Origin: Actinomycetota bacterium
GTDB lineage: Bacteria; Actinomycetota; Humimicrobiia; Humimicrobiales; Humimicrobiaceae
Reading direction: 5' to 3'
NCBI GenBank assembly: GCA_023380915.1
Contig: JAMCSM010000142.1
Location: 1-7,469 of the forward strand
DNA: 7,469 bases
Shown here: positions 6,004 through 7,469 of the stretch, piece after piece
Layout of the letters: the number at the start of each line of letters is the position of its first letter
Numbering within the stretch: the first letter of the stretch is position 1
Translations under genes and position numbers: made by a program
The notes under the pieces: model-generated
The model's database searches: none
What the model was told of the DNA's origin: nothing
What the model saw: the letters and a program-made list of their open reading frames with translations, nothing else

Positions 6004-6029
6004 AATATTATTTAAAATATTAAATCAAA

Positions 6030-6051
6030 CCCGCCGTTAGGCGGGATTTTT
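6030..6051 (+). terminator. Intrinsic terminator between convergent genes
   Basis: A perfect six-pair GC stem, CCCGCC (6030-6035) with GGCGGG (6040-6045), has a GTTA loop and is followed by ATTTTT (6046-6051). It ends plus-strand transcription from cysS or from the putative short RNA. On the minus strand the stem is followed by TTTGATTT, so it may also stop glycosyltransferase transcripts, though less strongly. Confidence 0.88.
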
Positions 6052-6067
6052 CATTTATAGCTAAAAT

Positions 6068-6130
6068 ATGAGTGCAGAACAATTTTTTCTATTCGGATTT
6101 GTTTTATTTTTATTTGTAGTCGTCAAATAA
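6068..6130 (+). CDS. Possible 20-residue hydrophobic micropeptide
   Basis: ATG at 6068 to TAA at 6128-6130 encodes 20 residues: a short polar start (MSAEQ), a Phe/Leu/Val-rich stretch long enough to span much of a membrane (FFLFGFVLFLFVVV), and a terminal Lys. A TATAGC hexamer (6056-6061) lies 6 nt before the ATG, a weaker form of the spacing seen at other starts. It begins just after the terminator, in the 3' flank of the convergent glycosyltransferase gene. Small single-span peptides of this size exist among type I toxins and regulatory membrane peptides, but nothing here identifies it as one, and chance in T-rich DNA is a real possibility. Confidence 0.22.
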   Translation: MSAEQFFLFGFVLFLFVVVK

Positions 6131-6139
6131 AGGAACAAG

Positions 6140-7469
6140 TTAAATCTTCTGAAATATTCTAATTACCGGATGATCGAAGACTGTCCAAGTCTCCTCAGCC
6201 TCTTCATCCGGAAACTCAATTAAAGTTTTTCCAAATAGTTGAATCTTTGGATAAGAGGAAAATTCTGCAACTTTTTTAAATCCTAGAGAACCTGACAAAA
6301 GTTCCATATAGTAATTATTTAGTAAAGGGTATCTCGTTTTCAAATAATCGCATCTATTCGACGTGTAAACTATCTTATTAACATAATTTTGATAATAATT
6401 AACTAATTTTTCGTTTCCAGAGTCGAAATTTAGACATGTATGATTCAAAAGGATTCTTCTTGATGGCACAAATATATATCCTACCCTCGATAAATAATCG
6501 TTTAAACTCGTCTGCAATGTATAATCCTCATCTAAATCATAAAAATTAAAAGAAGCTATATTGTAATTTGGCATAAGGTTTAGAGTCTCAGAAGAAAAAT
6601 CGGGTGAAGACACTGGTATGTCAACCACGTTAGCTGTCTCGGATAAAATATTTGAATTTGAAGGAATATTACTAAAAATCCATTTTGAGGCAGTAAATCT
6701 GATGTCAGGATTTTGATATATTGAAAGATATGCAAGTCCAGGCAATATTATTATTATAAGAAGAGAAATTTTTATCAGATTGGCAAGTTTCAATTTTAAA
6801 AGTAATAAAATTGCAAATATTAGCATAAGTGGAAATACTGGAGCCATAAATCTTGTCCATTTAGCATAAAGAAAAGCATTAGGTATAAAATAGACTAAAA
6901 AACCCAACCTCAACAAGTTAACTTCACGCCTCCAGGGAAGAATGATAAAAGAGATAACAAATAAAAATAATGTCAATAGTCCCAAAGTATAAGGAAATAT
7001 TCTGAAAAACTGAAAGAAAACGGGCGCGGTAAAATCAAATTGCCTGGTATAAAAAGCCTTATACACTCCCAAACCTACATCTGATTCATACCTGATTGCT
7101 CCTAAAAAATCTGTAAACGAAATATAATTTTGCGGTGAAAAAATAATGCTGATCAATAATGTTAAGGATGACAGCTTAATTATTTTATAAACGGATTTTA
7201 AAGTTAAGCGTTCTGAGACTAAGAGTGAAAAAATAGGAATTGATAAAAAAAATAATGAGGAAATTTTTGTCGCGAGCGCAAGTCCGCAAAAAAAAGCCAG
7301 AGAAAGTAATCCCTGACTTTTATCCTGCAGTATTTTAAGAGATAAATAAATGATTAGAGAATAAAAAAACATCAAAATTGATTCTGTCGTACCAAAATGT
7401 GAGAATTGGATAAAAAAAGGGGAGAAGGTAATAATGAATAAACTAAAAATCGTGTGTTTTTTTATTCTC
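6140..7469 (-). CDS. GT-C membrane glycosyltransferase (PMT_2/GT39-like), 5'-truncated
   Basis: An integral-membrane glycosyltransferase of the GT-C fold that would transfer a sugar from a polyprenyl-phosphate carrier at the outer face of the membrane. The frame is open from the right edge to TAA at 6142-6140, giving 442 visible residues with the N-terminus missing. The in-frame TTG at 7375 is internal. The visible part begins with a helix and loop containing QFSHFGTTES (21-30), a conserved acidic loop of PMT-like enzymes. About nine hydrophobic helices follow, up to residue about 250, including a KWTRFMAPVFP segment between the last ones. A soluble C-terminal domain of about 180 residues ends in AEETWTVFDHPVIRIFQKI. 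That tail is familiar to me from Patescibacteria PMT-like proteins (recollection, not checked). The donor and acceptor cannot be read from the sequence. It converges on cysS across the terminator at 6030-6051. Confidence 0.85.
   Translation of the reverse strand, partial: RIKKHTIFSLFIITFSPFFIQFSHFGTTESILMFFYSLIIYLSLKILQDKSQGLLSLAFFCGLALATKISSLFFLSIPIFSLLVSERLTLKSVYKIIKLSSLTLLISIIFSPQNYISFTDFLGAIRYESDVGLGVYKAFYTRQFDFTAPVFFQFFRIFPYTLGLLTLFLFVISFIILPWRREVNLLRLGFLVYFIPNAFLYAKWTRFMAPVFPLMLIFAILLLLKLKLANLIKISLLIIIILPGLAYLSIYQNPDIRFTASKWIFSNIPSNSNILSETANVVDIPVSSPDFSSETLNLMPNYNIASFNFYDLDEDYTLQTSLNDYLSRVGYIFVPSRRILLNHTCLNFDSGNEKLVNYYQNYVNKIVYTSNRCDYLKTRYPLLNNYYMELLSGSLGFKKVAEFSSYPKIQLFGKTLIEFPDEEAEETWTVFDHPVIRIFQKI

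Larger units (their letters stand above)
5940..6051 (+). ncRNA. Candidate small structured RNA or orphan attenuator (about 112 nt)
   Basis: The segment is bounded by the promoter-like element above and by a strong intrinsic terminator. It can fold as an A/U stem (5958-5966 with 6002-6010) enclosing CTCC/GGAG (5971-5974 with 5996-5999) and an inner hairpin GCCACT-TCA-AGTGGC (5980-5994), followed by the terminator stem. Positions 5989-5997 can alternatively pair with 6030-6038, which would break both the inner hairpin and the terminator. A 20-codon ORF opens at 5941, one base after the predicted transcript start. I do not recognise a known RNA family. The plain alternative is cysS 3' UTR with a terminator. 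Structure is seen in sequence; expression is inferred. Confidence 0.4.

Noticed and set aside
7373..7375. TTG at 7375 as the start of the glycosyltransferase
   Set aside because: The frame stays open to the window edge and encodes the conserved SHFGTTES loop upstream of it, so the gene is truncated by the window.
1..7469. CRISPR array, insertion sequence or transposase remnant
   Set aside because: No regularly spaced repeats, terminal inverted repeats or transposase motifs are seen on either strand.

Overview
The window looks like a chromosomal piece of an AT-rich, reduced-genome bacterium of the Candidate Phyla Radiation (Patescibacteria), most likely Microgenomates-like. Three things suggest this: the form of the RNase J and cysteinyl-tRNA synthetase motifs, the GT-C glycosyltransferase with a C-terminal AEETWTVFDHP-type tail, and short A/T-rich intergenic regions with no visible Shine-Dalgarno sequences. 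The placement is inferred from protein character alone and no search was run.

Layout. Positions 1-408 (minus) hold the first 136 codons of recR, cut by the window edge and probably starting at TTG. A 111-base gap (409-519) separates it from a complete RNase J gene (2190..520, minus). Divergent from it, on the plus strand, are a DUF59/MIP18 (SufT-like) gene (2275-2580), a highly charged unknown protein (2606-3115) and an orphan protein (3179-3667). A tRNA-Pro(CGG) follows at 3744-3815. It converges with a second orphan gene on the minus strand (4378..3836). Then comes cysS (4479-5885, plus). The cysS gene converges with a 5'-truncated integral-membrane glycosyltransferase that runs off the right edge (7469..6140, minus). 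The 254-base gap between those two genes is not empty. It carries a promoter-like sequence, two short ORFs, a set of competing hairpins and a perfect GC-rich intrinsic terminator.

The known genes are housekeeping: recombination repair (RecR), RNA processing and decay (RNase J), Fe-S cluster or metal-centre maturation (DUF59), translation (CysRS, tRNA-Pro) and envelope glycosylation (GT-C). No operon is obvious except possibly rnj-recR. Almost every other gene seems to have its own promoter.

The clearest non-textbook signals are these. (1) Start codons repeatedly lie 6-8 nt after a -10 hexamer, which implies leaderless transcripts and corrects two gene starts. (2) The cysS/glycosyltransferase gap (about 5940-6051) contains a candidate small RNA or attenuator with mutually exclusive helices. 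(3) RNase J has Gly where the family has the distal metal-binding His of PIHGE. (4) Two unrecognised genes flank the tRNA.
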